Below, one piece after another: positions 14,061 to 26,061 of a stretch of 64,000 nucleotides of DNA. Position 1 is the stretch's first letter. Each line of letters begins with the position of its first letter. Below the pieces are notes generated by a model that was not told the DNA's origin, searched no databases, and worked only from the letters and a program-made list of their open reading frames with translations. The translations under genes and the position numbers were made by a program. Origin of the DNA: Phenylobacterium sp. (GTDB lineage Bacteria > Pseudomonadota > Alphaproteobacteria > Caulobacterales > Caulobacteraceae); assembly GCA_017991675.1 (NCBI GenBank), contig JAGOQB010000009.1, positions 1 through 64,000 of the forward strand, given 5' to 3'.

Positions 14061-16874
14061 GTGATCAGCCTCGATACCAATCTGCTGCTGGGCTACTACC
14101 AGGCCAGGAACGGCCTGAGCGCCGCCGTGGGCGGGACGTCGACCAATGTCGCTGCGTCGGCCACGAAGGCCCCGACGCCTCCCTGGAGCACCTTGTCTGC
14201 GGCCCCGAAGGCCGACGAGATGCTCAAGAGCGTCATGATGGGCCGCAAGTTCATCGACGAGTACCAGACCCAGCTCGACGTCAAAGGCGCCAGCGAGGAC
14301 TATCGGCAGCTCTTCGCGATCCATCAGGGACTGTCCACGCTCGAAGCGCTGGCCCGCAAGGCGGACGACAAGAACACCACCGCCGCCGAGCTCAAGCGCA
14401 TCCAGGGCTCGTTCACCCGCGGCATGGCCGAGGTGTCCAGCTACATCGACGATGCGAACTTCGAGAAGCTGCGGCTGACCTATGGCGACGTCGCCGACAA
14501 GGCCAAGACGGCGGTCGGCGTGCCCAAGACCGTGCCGAAATACATGACCTCGCCCCTTCACCAGGGAACGGCGACCGACGCGGTCGAGGCGTTCCAGGGC
14601 GATATGAAGTTCAGCGTCAAGATCAGGCTGCCGAACAAGGTCGAGACGACCATCAACTTCGACCTCGCCGAGATGGGCTCGACGACCCGGTCGATGAACG
14701 AGGTGGTCAAGTACATCAATACCAAGCTCAGCGGCGCAGGGTTCAGCACCCGGTTCGCGGTGGAGAAGATCGCCGGGGCTGAAAAGACCACCGAGGTCAA
14801 TGGCCGGACGATCAAGCTGGGCAACGAACCCGACAAGTTCGCCCTGAAGATCCAGGGCGACACGACTGAAATCCTGACGTTTTCTGCGCCAGCGACATCG
14901 CCCGCCGTCTATATCACCCAGACCGCCGGAGACCCGAAGCCCGCCAAGACCACGAAGGTCGAGGACGGGAAGGTGGTCACGGTCACGCCCGATCCGAAGC
15001 TGACCGAAGAACTGATCAAGTTCGAGACCGGCACGACCTCGGACGCCGTGCGCCGTCCGGGCGATGTGAACTGGGTCGAGGGGCGGGTCTTCAATGTCGC
15101 ACTGCCGGAAGGCGTGGAGAAGGTCCACAAGACCGTCACCGGCCCCGATGGGGCGCTCTATATGCTGGCCGACGTCAACGACACCGTCGACGGCCAGACG
15201 ATCAAGGGCGCCGGCGACGTCGCGCTGATGAAGTTCGATTCGGCGGGCAAGCTCGTCTACACGCGCACGCTCGGGGCTTCGGCCGACGCGACGGGCCTCG
15301 GCCTGGCCGTGGGGCCGGATGGTCAGATCGCCGTGTCGGGCTCGGTGACCGGCGGGTTCGCCGCCAGCGGGGTTCCCATCGGCTCCGGCACGCTGGAGAC
15401 GATCCCCAAGGTCCTGAAGGCGGACAACGGAGTCGATGGAACCAAGCCCGACAGCTTCGTGGCGGTGTTCAGCGCAGTCGGCGACGAGATGTGGTCCCAG
15501 CGGATGGGCGCCCGTGACGACGACGAGGCGACCAGCGTGGCCTTTGGCGGGGATGGCTCGCTCTATGTGCTCGGGCGCTCCAAAGGCGCGATGCCGGGAC
15601 AGACGACCAGCGGCAACTGGGACAGCTATCTGCGGGCCTTCGACGCCGAAGGGCGCCTGAAGTCGACGACCCAGTTCGGAACCTCCGGCGAGGATAAGCC
15701 CGCCGGGCTGGTCGTCGACGGAACCAACGTCGTGGTCGCCTCGATCGAGGGCGGAGAGGTCAAGCTGCGTCGCTACGACATGACCGATCCGAAGGCGCCG
15801 ACGCTCACGGCCAACCGCAGCCTCGGCGGCCTGGGCGGCGGCTCGATCGCCGGCGTCACCATGGACGGCGGCAACATCGTGATCGCCGGCTCGACCGGCG
15901 CCACGCTCGGCGTGGCCAACACGACCCGCGCGTCGTCAGGCAGCGTCGATGCGTTCGCCGCGCGAATCTCGGCCGACCTTTCGTCCAGCGCCGACGCCAT
16001 CGCCTACTACGGCGGCAGCGGTGATGACCGGGCCACGGCGATGACGGTCGCCGACGGCAAGGTCTGGCTGACGGGAACCACCAAGACCGACCTCCCGGAC
16101 ATGACCAACGCGGTCGGCAAGGTCGACGGCTTTGCGGTCGGACTCGACATCGGTACGGGCGTGGTGGCCTGGTCGCAGCGGTTCACCGGCTCGGAGAAGA
16201 TGACCGCGCCGAGCTCGATCGCAGTCGACGCCAACGGCGCCAGCGCCCTGGATCGTCTGGGCCTGCCCAGCGGCAAGGTCGACTATTCCGACTCCCAGCT
16301 CGTCACCTCGGCGACGGCCGCGAGGCCGGGAGACACCTTCCAGATTCGGCGACGGATCGGCGGCCCGGCCGTGACCATCACCATCGATGCGAAGGACACG
16401 CTGGAGACCCTGGCCAAGAAGATCCAGCGGGCGACCTCGTTCGGCGTGAAGGCCGAAGTCGTCTCCGACGGGGATGTCCGCAAGCTGCAGATCCGTCCTC
16501 AGAATAGCCGGTCCAGCCTGGAAATCCTGGGCGGGAAGGGCGGCCTCGACGCGCTCGAGGCGCTGGGACTGCACGAGGGCTTCGTGCGCAGCACCGTCAT
16601 GCAGGACGAGAAGATGGTTCCCGGCGACGGGGGCTCGGCCATGTATGGGCTGAAAATGGCCCGCGATCTGTCGCTGTCGACCAAGGACGACATCAAGGCG
16701 GCCATCGACAAGCTGACCATGGCCATGTCGGTGCTGCGCGGGGCCTATCGGGACCTGGAACAGGGCATGAAGCCCGCCAGCGAGACCAAGAAGGCGACCG
16801 GCGAAGTGCCGGCCTATCTCAAGAACCAGCTGGCGAACTACCAGGCGGGCCTGAACCGCCTGACCGGCGGCTGA
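14061..16874 (+). CDS. flaEY: FlaEY-like flagellar filament protein
   Basis: The 937-residue protein follows the flagellin genes, as flaEY does in Caulobacter, where it is needed for normal filament assembly. The N-terminus (MISLDTNLLLGYYQARNGLS) is helical. Residues ~180-235 (INFDLAEMGSTTRSMNEVVK) and ~755-845 (GDTFQIRR, ITIDAKDTLETLAKKI, LQIRPQNSRSSLEI) resemble hook-IN segments of FliD/FlgL-like proteins. Residues ~345-720 are repeated blades of the GPDGALYMLADV / VALMKFDSAGKLVYTRTLG kind (SBBP/beta-propeller). No signal peptide. The start is GTG with a poor ribosome site, so the exact start is uncertain. Confidence 0.75.
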   Translation: MISLDTNLLLGYYQARNGLSAAVGGTSTNVAASATKAPTPPWSTLSAAPKADEMLKSVMMGRKFIDEYQTQLDVKGASEDYRQLFAIHQGLSTLEALARKADDKNTTAAELKRIQGSFTRGMAEVSSYIDDANFEKLRLTYGDVADKAKTAVGVPKTVPKYMTSPLHQGTATDAVEAFQGDMKFSVKIRLPNKVETTINFDLAEMGSTTRSMNEVVKYINTKLSGAGFSTRFAVEKIAGAEKTTEVNGRTIKLGNEPDKFALKIQGDTTEILTFSAPATSPAVYITQTAGDPKPAKTTKVEDGKVVTVTPDPKLTEELIKFETGTTSDAVRRPGDVNWVEGRVFNVALPEGVEKVHKTVTGPDGALYMLADVNDTVDGQTIKGAGDVALMKFDSAGKLVYTRTLGASADATGLGLAVGPDGQIAVSGSVTGGFAASGVPIGSGTLETIPKVLKADNGVDGTKPDSFVAVFSAVGDEMWSQRMGARDDDEATSVAFGGDGSLYVLGRSKGAMPGQTTSGNWDSYLRAFDAEGRLKSTTQFGTSGEDKPAGLVVDGTNVVVASIEGGEVKLRRYDMTDPKAPTLTANRSLGGLGGGSIAGVTMDGGNIVIAGSTGATLGVANTTRASSGSVDAFAARISADLSSSADAIAYYGGSGDDRATAMTVADGKVWLTGTTKTDLPDMTNAVGKVDGFAVGLDIGTGVVAWSQRFTGSEKMTAPSSIAVDANGASALDRLGLPSGKVDYSDSQLVTSATAARPGDTFQIRRRIGGPAVTITIDAKDTLETLAKKIQRATSFGVKAEVVSDGDVRKLQIRPQNSRSSLEILGGKGGLDALEALGLHEGFVRSTVMQDEKMVPGDGGSAMYGLKMARDLSLSTKDDIKAAIDKLTMAMSVLRGAYRDLEQGMKPASETKKATGEVPAYLKNQLANYQAGLNRLTGG

Positions 16875-16922
16875 TCCAGACGCGCGCTTGAAACCGTCAC
16901 ACGCACGGTCTAGCGAGGGCGC

Positions 16923-17603
16923 ATGGAGTTCCTGAAAGATCGGCGCACGCTTCTGGCCCTCGTCGGCGGCGCGCTCGCCCTGTTGGCCGGCCTGATCATC
17001 GCCAATGTGATGGTCAACAAGGGCAAGGACGAGAAGCCTTCTGCGCCGCCCGCCTCCAAGGGCGGGTTGGTCGTGGAGACTGGTGCGCCGGACGATGGAC
17101 GTCTGGACCCGGCCAAACCCCTGCGCTGCTTCGTGGCCGGCCAGTATGTCGGCGAGATGACCCTGGCCGACTGCGCCAAACGCAACGGCGTGGCGACCGG
17201 CGCCCTCGACGTCGGCGTCGACGAGGCCGGAAATCTGGCCGCGGCCGATCAGGCCGGAACGATGCTGACCCCGCTGCCGCCGCAGCCGGAAACCGTCACC
17301 CCGCTCAACCCCGCCCCGACGACGCCCGCGCAGGCGCCGGCCGCGAACAACGCCCCGGCCGGCGGGTGCTGGCGCTATGTCGACGGCGGATGGCGGAAAC
17401 TGCCCAATGATCTGACGCTCAACGCCTGCGTCCAGACGCTGTTCGCTGGCCGCTGCGAGCGGCCCGGCGGGGCGACCTATGGCCGCTGGATGCAGCAGAC
17501 GCTGCGCCTGGTGCCGGGCAAGGTGGAAGTGTCGGGCGACAATCGCAGCTTCCGTCCACTGGCCGAACAGGCGCAGAACTGTTCGATCTCCACTATCGGC
17601 TAG
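16923..17603 (+). CDS. Single-pass membrane protein with a periplasmic Cys-Trp domain
   Basis: The 226-residue protein has an N-terminal membrane anchor (LLALVGGALALLAGLIIANVMV, ~10-31), a region with two Cys (LRCFVAG and LADCAK, ~69 and 83), a Pro/Thr-rich linker at ~115-145 and a C-terminal domain starting AGGCWRYVDGGWRKLP. The C-terminal domain shares the CW...L..C pattern with the lipoproteins at 17649 and 44706. GAGG precedes the ATG. It follows flaEY by 48 bases and could be cotranscribed. Function unknown; an envelope role is inferred from topology. Confidence 0.72.
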   Translation: MEFLKDRRTLLALVGGALALLAGLIIANVMVNKGKDEKPSAPPASKGGLVVETGAPDDGRLDPAKPLRCFVAGQYVGEMTLADCAKRNGVATGALDVGVDEAGNLAAADQAGTMLTPLPPQPETVTPLNPAPTTPAQAPAANNAPAGGCWRYVDGGWRKLPNDLTLNACVQTLFAGRCERPGGATYGRWMQQTLRLVPGKVEVSGDNRSFRPLAEQAQNCSISTIG

Positions 17604-17648
17604 GCTCTCGCCCTGCCGTCGCCGCAATCGCGACTATAGGCTGATTTC

Positions 17649-18038
17649 ATGCTGCTCCGCTTCGCCCTCGTCGCTGGTCTTTCCGTGGTGGCGCTGGCCG
17701 CCTGCTCCAAGCGCACCTTGCCGCCGGGCGGCGAGGGGATTTGCTGGAACGTCACCAGGACGTCCGACGGCGAACTGAAGTACCACAAGCTCAAGACGGG
17801 CGTGCCGACGCTTGAGCATTGCGCGGCCGAGCTCGAGAGCATGCGGGTCAGGTTCCTGCGCATGGGCGGGTCGGTCCGTGAGGTCACCGGCGCCTACAAG
17901 GGCAGCTTCATCTTCATCGACCGCCGGGGAATCTTCACGGCCCCGTCGTTGGAAGAGCATCCGTACCTGGCGCTCGTGCGGACGGGCGACGGACGTCTGG
18001 CGATCCCCGGTGCGATGCCGCAGCAGCCCGCTCCTTAG
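17649..18038 (+). CDS. Small lipoprotein of a Cys-Trp family
   Basis: The 129-residue protein has a lipoprotein signal (VAGLSVVALAACSK, Cys19). The mature part reads GEGICWNVTRTSDGELKYH, then TLEHCAAELESMRVRF, then GAYKGSFIFIDRRGI. The same order of blocks (GVCW, TLENCAVQLEGLR, GAFQGRFIYVTDKEI) occurs in the lipoprotein at 44706, so the two are paralogues. The two mature Cys residues could form a disulfide. It lies 45 bases after the membrane protein gene. Function unknown. Confidence 0.75.
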   Translation: MLLRFALVAGLSVVALAACSKRTLPPGGEGICWNVTRTSDGELKYHKLKTGVPTLEHCAAELESMRVRFLRMGGSVREVTGAYKGSFIFIDRRGIFTAPSLEEHPYLALVRTGDGRLAIPGAMPQQPAP

Positions 18039-18087
18039 GGCGGCGCAAGGCGCGACGAAAACGCTGTGGACTAAGCGTTAACGCCGT

Positions 18088-18102
18088 GAACGTATAGCGA
18101 AC
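18088..18102. promoter_or_regulatory. LexA (SOS) box upstream of ssb
   Basis: GAACGTATAGCGAAC is GAAC-N7-GAAC, which on the other strand is GTTC-N7-GTTC, the LexA box of alphaproteobacteria. It lies 85 bases before the ssb start codon, so ssb is probably induced by DNA damage. Confidence 0.75.
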
Positions 18103-18187
18103 ATCGACATTGATCCGTGCGGCGGCGTCGTCTAGCGTCCCGCGCTTGGGCGAAAGCCCGCAAGCACGGAAAGCAAGGGACAAGCTC

Positions 18188-18721
18188 ATGGCGGGCAGCG
18201 TCAACAAGGTCATTCTGGTCGGCAATCTCGGCGCCGACCCCGAGATTCGCAGCCTGAATTCGGGCGATCGGGTCGCCAACCTGCGCATCGCGACGTCGGA
18301 AACCTGGCGCGACCGCAGCTCCGGCGAGCGCAAGGAAAAGACCGAGTGGCACCGCGTGGTGATCTTCAACGACAACCTCGTGAAGGTGGCCGAGCAGTAC
18401 CTGCGCAAGGGTTCGAAGGTCTACATCGAGGGGGCGATCCAGACCCGCAAGTGGACCGATCAGTCGGGCCAGGAAAAGTATTCGACCGAGATCGTCCTGC
18501 AGAAGTTCCGCGGTGAGCTCACCATGCTGGACGGCCGCAACGACAACGCCGGCGGTGGCGGTGGCGGCGACTACGGCGGCGACTATGGCGGCGGAAGCGG
18601 CGGTGGCGGCGGTGGTGGATACGGCGGTGGCGGCGGCGGTTTCGGCGGCGGCTCGCGCAACCAAAGCTCGGGACCGCGGGAAGACTTCTCGGCCGACCTG
18701 GACGACGAAATCCCGTTCTAG
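18188..18721 (+). CDS. ssb: Single-stranded DNA-binding protein
   Basis: The 177-residue SSB has the OB fold at residues 1-115 ([41 protein letters not shown]) and a very Gly-rich linker from ~122 to 155. It ends in the acidic tip DDEIPF that recruits replication and repair partners. The protein coats single-stranded DNA as a tetramer. The ATG at 18188 was chosen because the family starts MAGSVNK; upstream in-frame codons belong to the leader. The LexA box at 18088 indicates SOS control. Confidence 0.97.
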   Translation: MAGSVNKVILVGNLGADPEIRSLNSGDRVANLRIATSETWRDRSSGERKEKTEWHRVVIFNDNLVKVAEQYLRKGSKVYIEGAIQTRKWTDQSGQEKYSTEIVLQKFRGELTMLDGRNDNAGGGGGGDYGGDYGGGSGGGGGGGYGGGGGGFGGGSRNQSSGPREDFSADLDDEIPF

Positions 18722-18742
18722 GCGTCACGCCGACAGATCAGA

Positions 18743-18770
18743 GGGCCGGCCGCATTGGCCGGCCCTTTTG
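18743..18770 (+). terminator. Intrinsic terminator after ssb
   Basis: A 9-bp stem (GGGCCGGCC / GGCCGGCCC) with a GCATT loop followed by TTTT, 22 bases past the ssb stop. It may also serve the convergent DUF885 gene. Confidence 0.92.
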
Positions 18771-18784
18771 ATTCCGGCTGGGCT

Positions 18785-20602
18785 TCAGGCGATGCGTCCG
18801 CCGTTGAGCGCCCATCCGTCGAGGTGGGCGCTCAGCACCGAAAGCGGAACCGCTCCATAGAGCAGGCCGGCGTCGTGGAAGGCGCGGATGTCGAAGGCGG
18901 CGCCCATCCGGGCCTTGGCCGCCTCGCGGGCCTCCACCCAGACCTGGTGGCCCAGCATGTAGCTCGACGCCTGGCCGGGCTGGACGCAGTAGCGTTCGAC
19001 CTCGCGGGCGACGCTGGTCTCCTTGTCTCCCAGGGTGTCGACCATGTAGGCGATCGCCTGTTCGCGGCTCCAGCGCTTGTGGTGCAGGCCGGAGTCGACC
19101 ACCAGCCGCGCCGCCCGGAACAGCAGCGAGGCGAGGTAGCCGAGCCGCCCCAGCGGATCGTTCTCGAACGCGCCCATCTCGTCGGAGAGCTGTTCGGCGT
19201 AGAGCGCCCAGCCTTCCGAGTAGCCGGAGAACAGCGGCATGCGCCGCATCAGCGGCAGTCCCTTGGCCTCCATGGCCAGCGCGATCTGCAGGTGGTGGCC
19301 AGGCAGCACCTCATGGTGGACCAGGGTCGGCAGGTCCAGGCGCGGCTGTTCGGCGGTATCGCGCAGGTTGATGTAGAAGATCCCCGGCCGTGACCCGTCC
19401 ACTGAGCCCGGCTGATAGGATCCGCCGGGCGCCCCGGCCTCGATGGTGGTCGGCACGCGGGCGATCTCGACCGGGGCCTGGGGCAGGGCCGCGAAGTACT
19501 GCGGCAGCCGCTTGCGCATTGCCTGCGCCATGCCGTTCATGTCAGCCAGGAGCTGGGCGCGCCCGGCTTCGGTGTTCGGGTAGAGCTGGTCGGGCCGCCG
19601 CCGCAGGGCGGCGATGCGCTGGCCGACGGAACCCTGGCTCAGGCCCTGGGCCTTGAGGATCTCGTCGGCCCGCGCGGTCAGTTCGGCGACCCGCTCCAGC
19701 CCGAGGCGATGGATGTCGTCGCCGCTCATGTCCGTGGTCGTGAACGAGCGGACCGCGAACCGGTAGTAGGCCTCGCCCTGCGGCAGGCGCCAGCATCCGG
19801 CGTCGTGCGAGGCGGTCGGCAGGGCTTGCTGCTGAAGGTCCAGCTGGCGGCGCAGGGCGGGGTAGACGGCGGTCTCGACGATCTTGCTCGCGCGCGCCTG
19901 CCAGTCGCCCGCCAGGCCCTTCTCGGTCGTGCGGCGCGTGAGGTTGGTCACCAGTTCGGAGCGATCCGGCGCCGGCGCGAGCATGGCGGCGATCTGCCCG
20001 GAGGTGGTGCGCAGGATGAAACCCGGGGGAGCCGCGCCGCGCGCGAAGTCGGCCCGGACGCGGGTCGATTCCTGGTCGAGCGAGGGGCCGAAGGCCGCCA
20101 GCCGGTCCAGGTAGGCTTCGGCGTCCTCGGCGCCGGAGATGGTGTGCTGCGTGCCGAGGAAGCCCGGGATGCTGCGGTAGTTCCCGCTGAGCTGCGAGAT
20201 GATGTACGGGACCGCGCCGCCGACGCCCGGGTCGCCATAGGGGAAGTCGTAGCCCTGCAGGGTGACGTCGGCCAGGTACGCCGCCGTCCGGTAGTTGAGC
20301 AGGTCGCCCCCGCGCAGCGAGGCCGGATCGAACTGGCGCAGGTCGACGGCCATCTGCGCGAACAACGCCTTCATCTTCGCCGGTCCGGCGGCGGAGCGGT
20401 CGTCGAGGCTGTGCTTGGCGGGGGTGTTGGCGCCGGTGTCGAGCCCGGTCAGCGTCATCAGCTGCGGCGAGGCGATCAGCGCATCCTGCATCGCCTTGTT
20501 CATCAGGGCGGTCAGGCGCGGGCCGTCCGCCGACTGCCCGGCGGCGGGGGAGGCGGCCAGGGCGGCGGCGCCGGCCAACAGGAGGTCGCGGCGGTTCAGC
20601 AT
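18785..20602 (-). CDS. DUF885-family metallopeptidase-like protein, Tat-exported
   Basis: This 605-residue protein has a twin-arginine signal (MLNRRDLLLAGAAALAASPAAG), so it is probably exported folded to the periplasm. The DUF885 core contains HHEVLPGHHLQ at ~440, an HExxxH-like putative zinc site, followed by FSGYSEGWALYAEQL with the third ligand Glu, as in gluzincin-type peptidases. The ATG at 20602 was chosen so the protein starts at the Tat signal. The substrate is unknown; peptidase activity is inferred from the motif. It is convergent with ssb and is cotranscribed downstream of sodC, 71 bases away. Confidence 0.88.
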   Translation of the reverse strand: MLNRRDLLLAGAAALAASPAAGQSADGPRLTALMNKAMQDALIASPQLMTLTGLDTGANTPAKHSLDDRSAAGPAKMKALFAQMAVDLRQFDPASLRGGDLLNYRTAAYLADVTLQGYDFPYGDPGVGGAVPYIISQLSGNYRSIPGFLGTQHTISGAEDAEAYLDRLAAFGPSLDQESTRVRADFARGAAPPGFILRTTSGQIAAMLAPAPDRSELVTNLTRRTTEKGLAGDWQARASKIVETAVYPALRRQLDLQQQALPTASHDAGCWRLPQGEAYYRFAVRSFTTTDMSGDDIHRLGLERVAELTARADEILKAQGLSQGSVGQRIAALRRRPDQLYPNTEAGRAQLLADMNGMAQAMRKRLPQYFAALPQAPVEIARVPTTIEAGAPGGSYQPGSVDGSRPGIFYINLRDTAEQPRLDLPTLVHHEVLPGHHLQIALAMEAKGLPLMRRMPLFSGYSEGWALYAEQLSDEMGAFENDPLGRLGYLASLLFRAARLVVDSGLHHKRWSREQAIAYMVDTLGDKETSVAREVERYCVQPGQASSYMLGHQVWVEAREAAKARMGAAFDIRAFHDAGLLYGAVPLSVLSAHLDGWALNGGRIA

Positions 20603-20673
20603 CGGCGATGGTCCGGAAATGGGAGCCGCCGCGGGCCAGGCCCGCGGCGGCGCAGTCAAGACTTGGCGGGCGG

Positions 20674-21201
20674 TCAGCCGCCGGCGATGACGCCGCAGGC
20701 GATGCGGGCGCCGGCCCCGCCGATCGGCTGGGTCTTGTGGTCGTCGGCGTTGGCGTGGACGACGATCGCCGAGCCGTCCTTGTCGGTCAGGTCCTGGCGC
20801 CCGTCGACGCCGCCCAGCGAGACGAAGGTCGTGAAGATCTCGGCGTTCGCCGTGCCGTCGGCGGCCACGAAGACGTTCGGCAGGTCGCCGGCCTCGTTGG
20901 CGTCGGGGTTCAACAGGCCGTGCACCATGGTGGGGCCGCCGTGAACGTGGCCGCCGGCCGAGGTGAAGTCGGACTTCGAGCAGTCGCCCTTCTCGTGGAA
21001 GTGGAGCCCGTGCCAGCCCGGCGCCAGGCCCTTGAGCTCGATGCGCATCAGGACGCCTTTGGGGGCGTTGGCGAGGACGGCTGAGCCGACCGAGGCGCCG
21101 GCGGAATTCTTCAGTTCGATCCGTTGGTTGGCCGGCGCGTCTGCGGCGATCGCCGTCCCGGCGAAAAGGGTGGCGGCGAGGGCTGCGAGAGCATATTTCA
21201 T
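20674..21201 (-). CDS. sodC: Cu/Zn superoxide dismutase, periplasmic
   Basis: The 175-residue protein has a signal peptide (MKYALAALAATLFAGTAIA) and the SodC metal site: WHGLHFHEKGDCSKSDF (Cu His pair and a disulfide Cys), GGHVHGGP (bridging and Zn His), a Zn-ligand Asp segment, and GSAIVVHANADDHKTQP (last Cu His). IACGVI carries the second disulfide Cys. It dismutates superoxide in the periplasm. The ATG at 21201 begins the signal peptide; an upstream ATG would bury it. The DUF885 gene follows on the same strand. Confidence 0.95.
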   Translation of the reverse strand: MKYALAALAATLFAGTAIAADAPANQRIELKNSAGASVGSAVLANAPKGVLMRIELKGLAPGWHGLHFHEKGDCSKSDFTSAGGHVHGGPTMVHGLLNPDANEAGDLPNVFVAADGTANAEIFTTFVSLGGVDGRQDLTDKDGSAIVVHANADDHKTQPIGGAGARIACGVIAGG

Positions 21202-21312
21202 GGGATCTAGCACCTGGGTTCGAAACTCTACGGACATTTGGCCTTACGGCCTCCGGGATGGTAACAACAGAACCTAGCTTTGTGTCCGATTCTAAACGGC
21301 TAAATCCTCTCC

Positions 21313-24060
<2,748 letters not shown>

Positions 24061-24083
24061 GCTGGCCGTGTGATTTCTCCGTG

Positions 24084-24112
24084 CGCAACCGCCGGTTCAG
24101 CTGGCGGTTGCG
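24084..24112 (+). terminator. Stem-loop after gyrA
   Basis: A perfect 10-bp stem (CGCAACCGCC / GGCGGTTGCG) with a 9-base loop, 23 bases after gyrA. There is no T-run, so termination may be partial or the element may protect the mRNA end. Confidence 0.45.
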
Positions 24113-24185
24113 GACGAGATTTGGGCTTGCTTTCGTCGCCCGCGCCGGTGAAATCCTGCTGCACCGCAATAGGGGGAGACGTCGA

Positions 24186-24680
24186 ATGACGCGTGTGGGG
24201 CTCTATCCGGGGACCTTCGACCCGATCCACAACGGCCACACCGACATCATCGGTCGGGCTGTGAAGCTGGTCGACAAGCTCGTCATTGGCGTGGCGATCA
24301 ACGCCGGCAAGGGGCCTCTGTTCGAGCTTGAGGAACGCGTCGCGATCCTGAAGGAAGCCACTCAGCACCTCAATGATCGGGCCGAGATCATCGTCCGTCC
24401 GTTCGAAGGCCTGCTGATGCACTACGCCCGCGAAATCGGGGCGCAGGTGATCGTCCGCGGCCTACGCGCCGTCGCCGACTTTGAATACGAATTCCAGATG
24501 ACGGCGATGAACCAGCAGCTCGATCGCGAGGTCGAAACGGTGTTCCTGATGGCCGATCCGCGCCACCAGGCCATCTCGTCCAAGCTGGTCAAGGAGATCG
24601 CGGTGCTCGGCGGCGACATCAGCAAGTTCGTCAGCCCGGCCATCAAGGACGCGCTGATGGCAAAGGTCGGCCGCGGCTGA
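24186..24680 (+). CDS. coaD: Phosphopantetheine adenylyltransferase
   Basis: The 164-residue enzyme of coenzyme A synthesis transfers AMP from ATP to 4'-phosphopantetheine. It begins MTRVGLYPGTFDPIHNGHTD with the TFDP and HNGH nucleotidyltransferase motif, and carries the C-terminal ISSKLVKEIAVLGGDISKFV that closes the ATP site (ISSTxxR/K-type). Normal length for CoaD. GGGGAG precedes the ATG. It is the start of a run of co-oriented genes from here to tgt, interrupted only by the two minus-strand nuclease-like genes. Confidence 0.96.
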   Translation: MTRVGLYPGTFDPIHNGHTDIIGRAVKLVDKLVIGVAINAGKGPLFELEERVAILKEATQHLNDRAEIIVRPFEGLLMHYAREIGAQVIVRGLRAVADFEYEFQMTAMNQQLDREVETVFLMADPRHQAISSKLVKEIAVLGGDISKFVSPAIKDALMAKVGRG

Positions 24681-24736
24681 GTTCAACCGCCGCCGACGGG
24701 CTGGCGATCTCGTCCTTTGCCCGCTACGAGTGGCCC

Positions 24737-25596
24737 ATGATCCGAACCCTGTTGCTCACCGCCGCCGTCCTGGCGATGGCGGCGCCTGCCGCCGCCCAGG
24801 CGCCCGTCGCGAAGACGTCTGCTGCTCCCGCCTCGCCCTCGGCCGGCGATTGGCGCACGCCTAATCCTGACGACCTGCTGGTCATCGACACCAACAAGGG
24901 CCGGATCATCGTCGAGATGCTGCCGGAGGTCGCGCCGGCGCACGTTCAGCGGGTCAAGGAACTGGCGCGGGCCGGGTTCTATGACGGCCGCACCTTCTTT
25001 CGGGTCATCGACGAGTTCATGGCCCAGACCGGCGACCCGGAAGACCGCGGCACCGGCGGCAGCGACAAGCCCGACCTGACGCAGGAATTCCTGTTCCGCC
25101 TCGGCGCCGACGCCGGATTCGTACAAGCGGCCGACCAGAACGTGGCGCAGGTCGGCTTCATCAAGTCGCTGCCGGTGAAGAGCCAGAGCCCGATGCTCAT
25201 GGCGATGACCGCCGACGGCAAGATTTCCGCCTGGCCGCTCTATTGCCCGGGCGTCGCGGCGATGGCGCGCGGTCAGGGCGAGGACAGCGCCAACAGCCAG
25301 TTCTTCCTGATGCGTCACACCTATCCGTCGCTGGAGCGGCGCTACACCGGCTGGGGCCGCGTGGTCGCGGGCCTGGACGTCGTGCGCGCCATCAAGGTCG
25401 GAGAGCCCGTGGCTCCGCCTCAGGACAAGATGGACAAGGTCCGCATCCTGGCCGATATCCCCGCGTCTGAACGCCCCAAGGTGCGCGTGATCGATCCCAA
25501 CAGCGCCTGGTTCAAGGCCGAGATCGAAAGCGTTCGCGCCCGAATGGGTGAGAACTTCTCGGTTTGCGAGATCAAAGTCCCATCGGAGGTGAAGTG

Positions 25597-25597
<1 letters not shown>
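24737..25597 (+). CDS. Exported cyclophilin-type peptidyl-prolyl isomerase
   Basis: The 286-residue protein has a cleavable signal peptide (MIRTLLLTAAVLAMAAPAAAQ), a short Ala/Pro-rich spacer and then a cyclophilin domain: GRIIVEMLPEVAPAHVQRVK, FYDGRTFFRVIDEFMAQTGDP, SANSQFFLM and GWGRVVAGLDVV. An insert of about 60 residues between the GTGGSDKPDL and the SANSQF segments (RLGADAGFVQAADQNVAQVG) is longer than in standard bacterial cyclophilins. It should speed proline isomerisation in the periplasm. It overlaps the next cyclophilin gene by one base. Confidence 0.9.

Positions 25598-26057
<460 letters not shown>

Positions 26058-26061
<4 letters not shown>

Noticed and set aside
15936-17627. 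A 563-codon open frame antisense to flaEY and the next gene
   Set aside because: Shadow frame; it crosses the boundary between two supported plus-strand genes and has no motifs.
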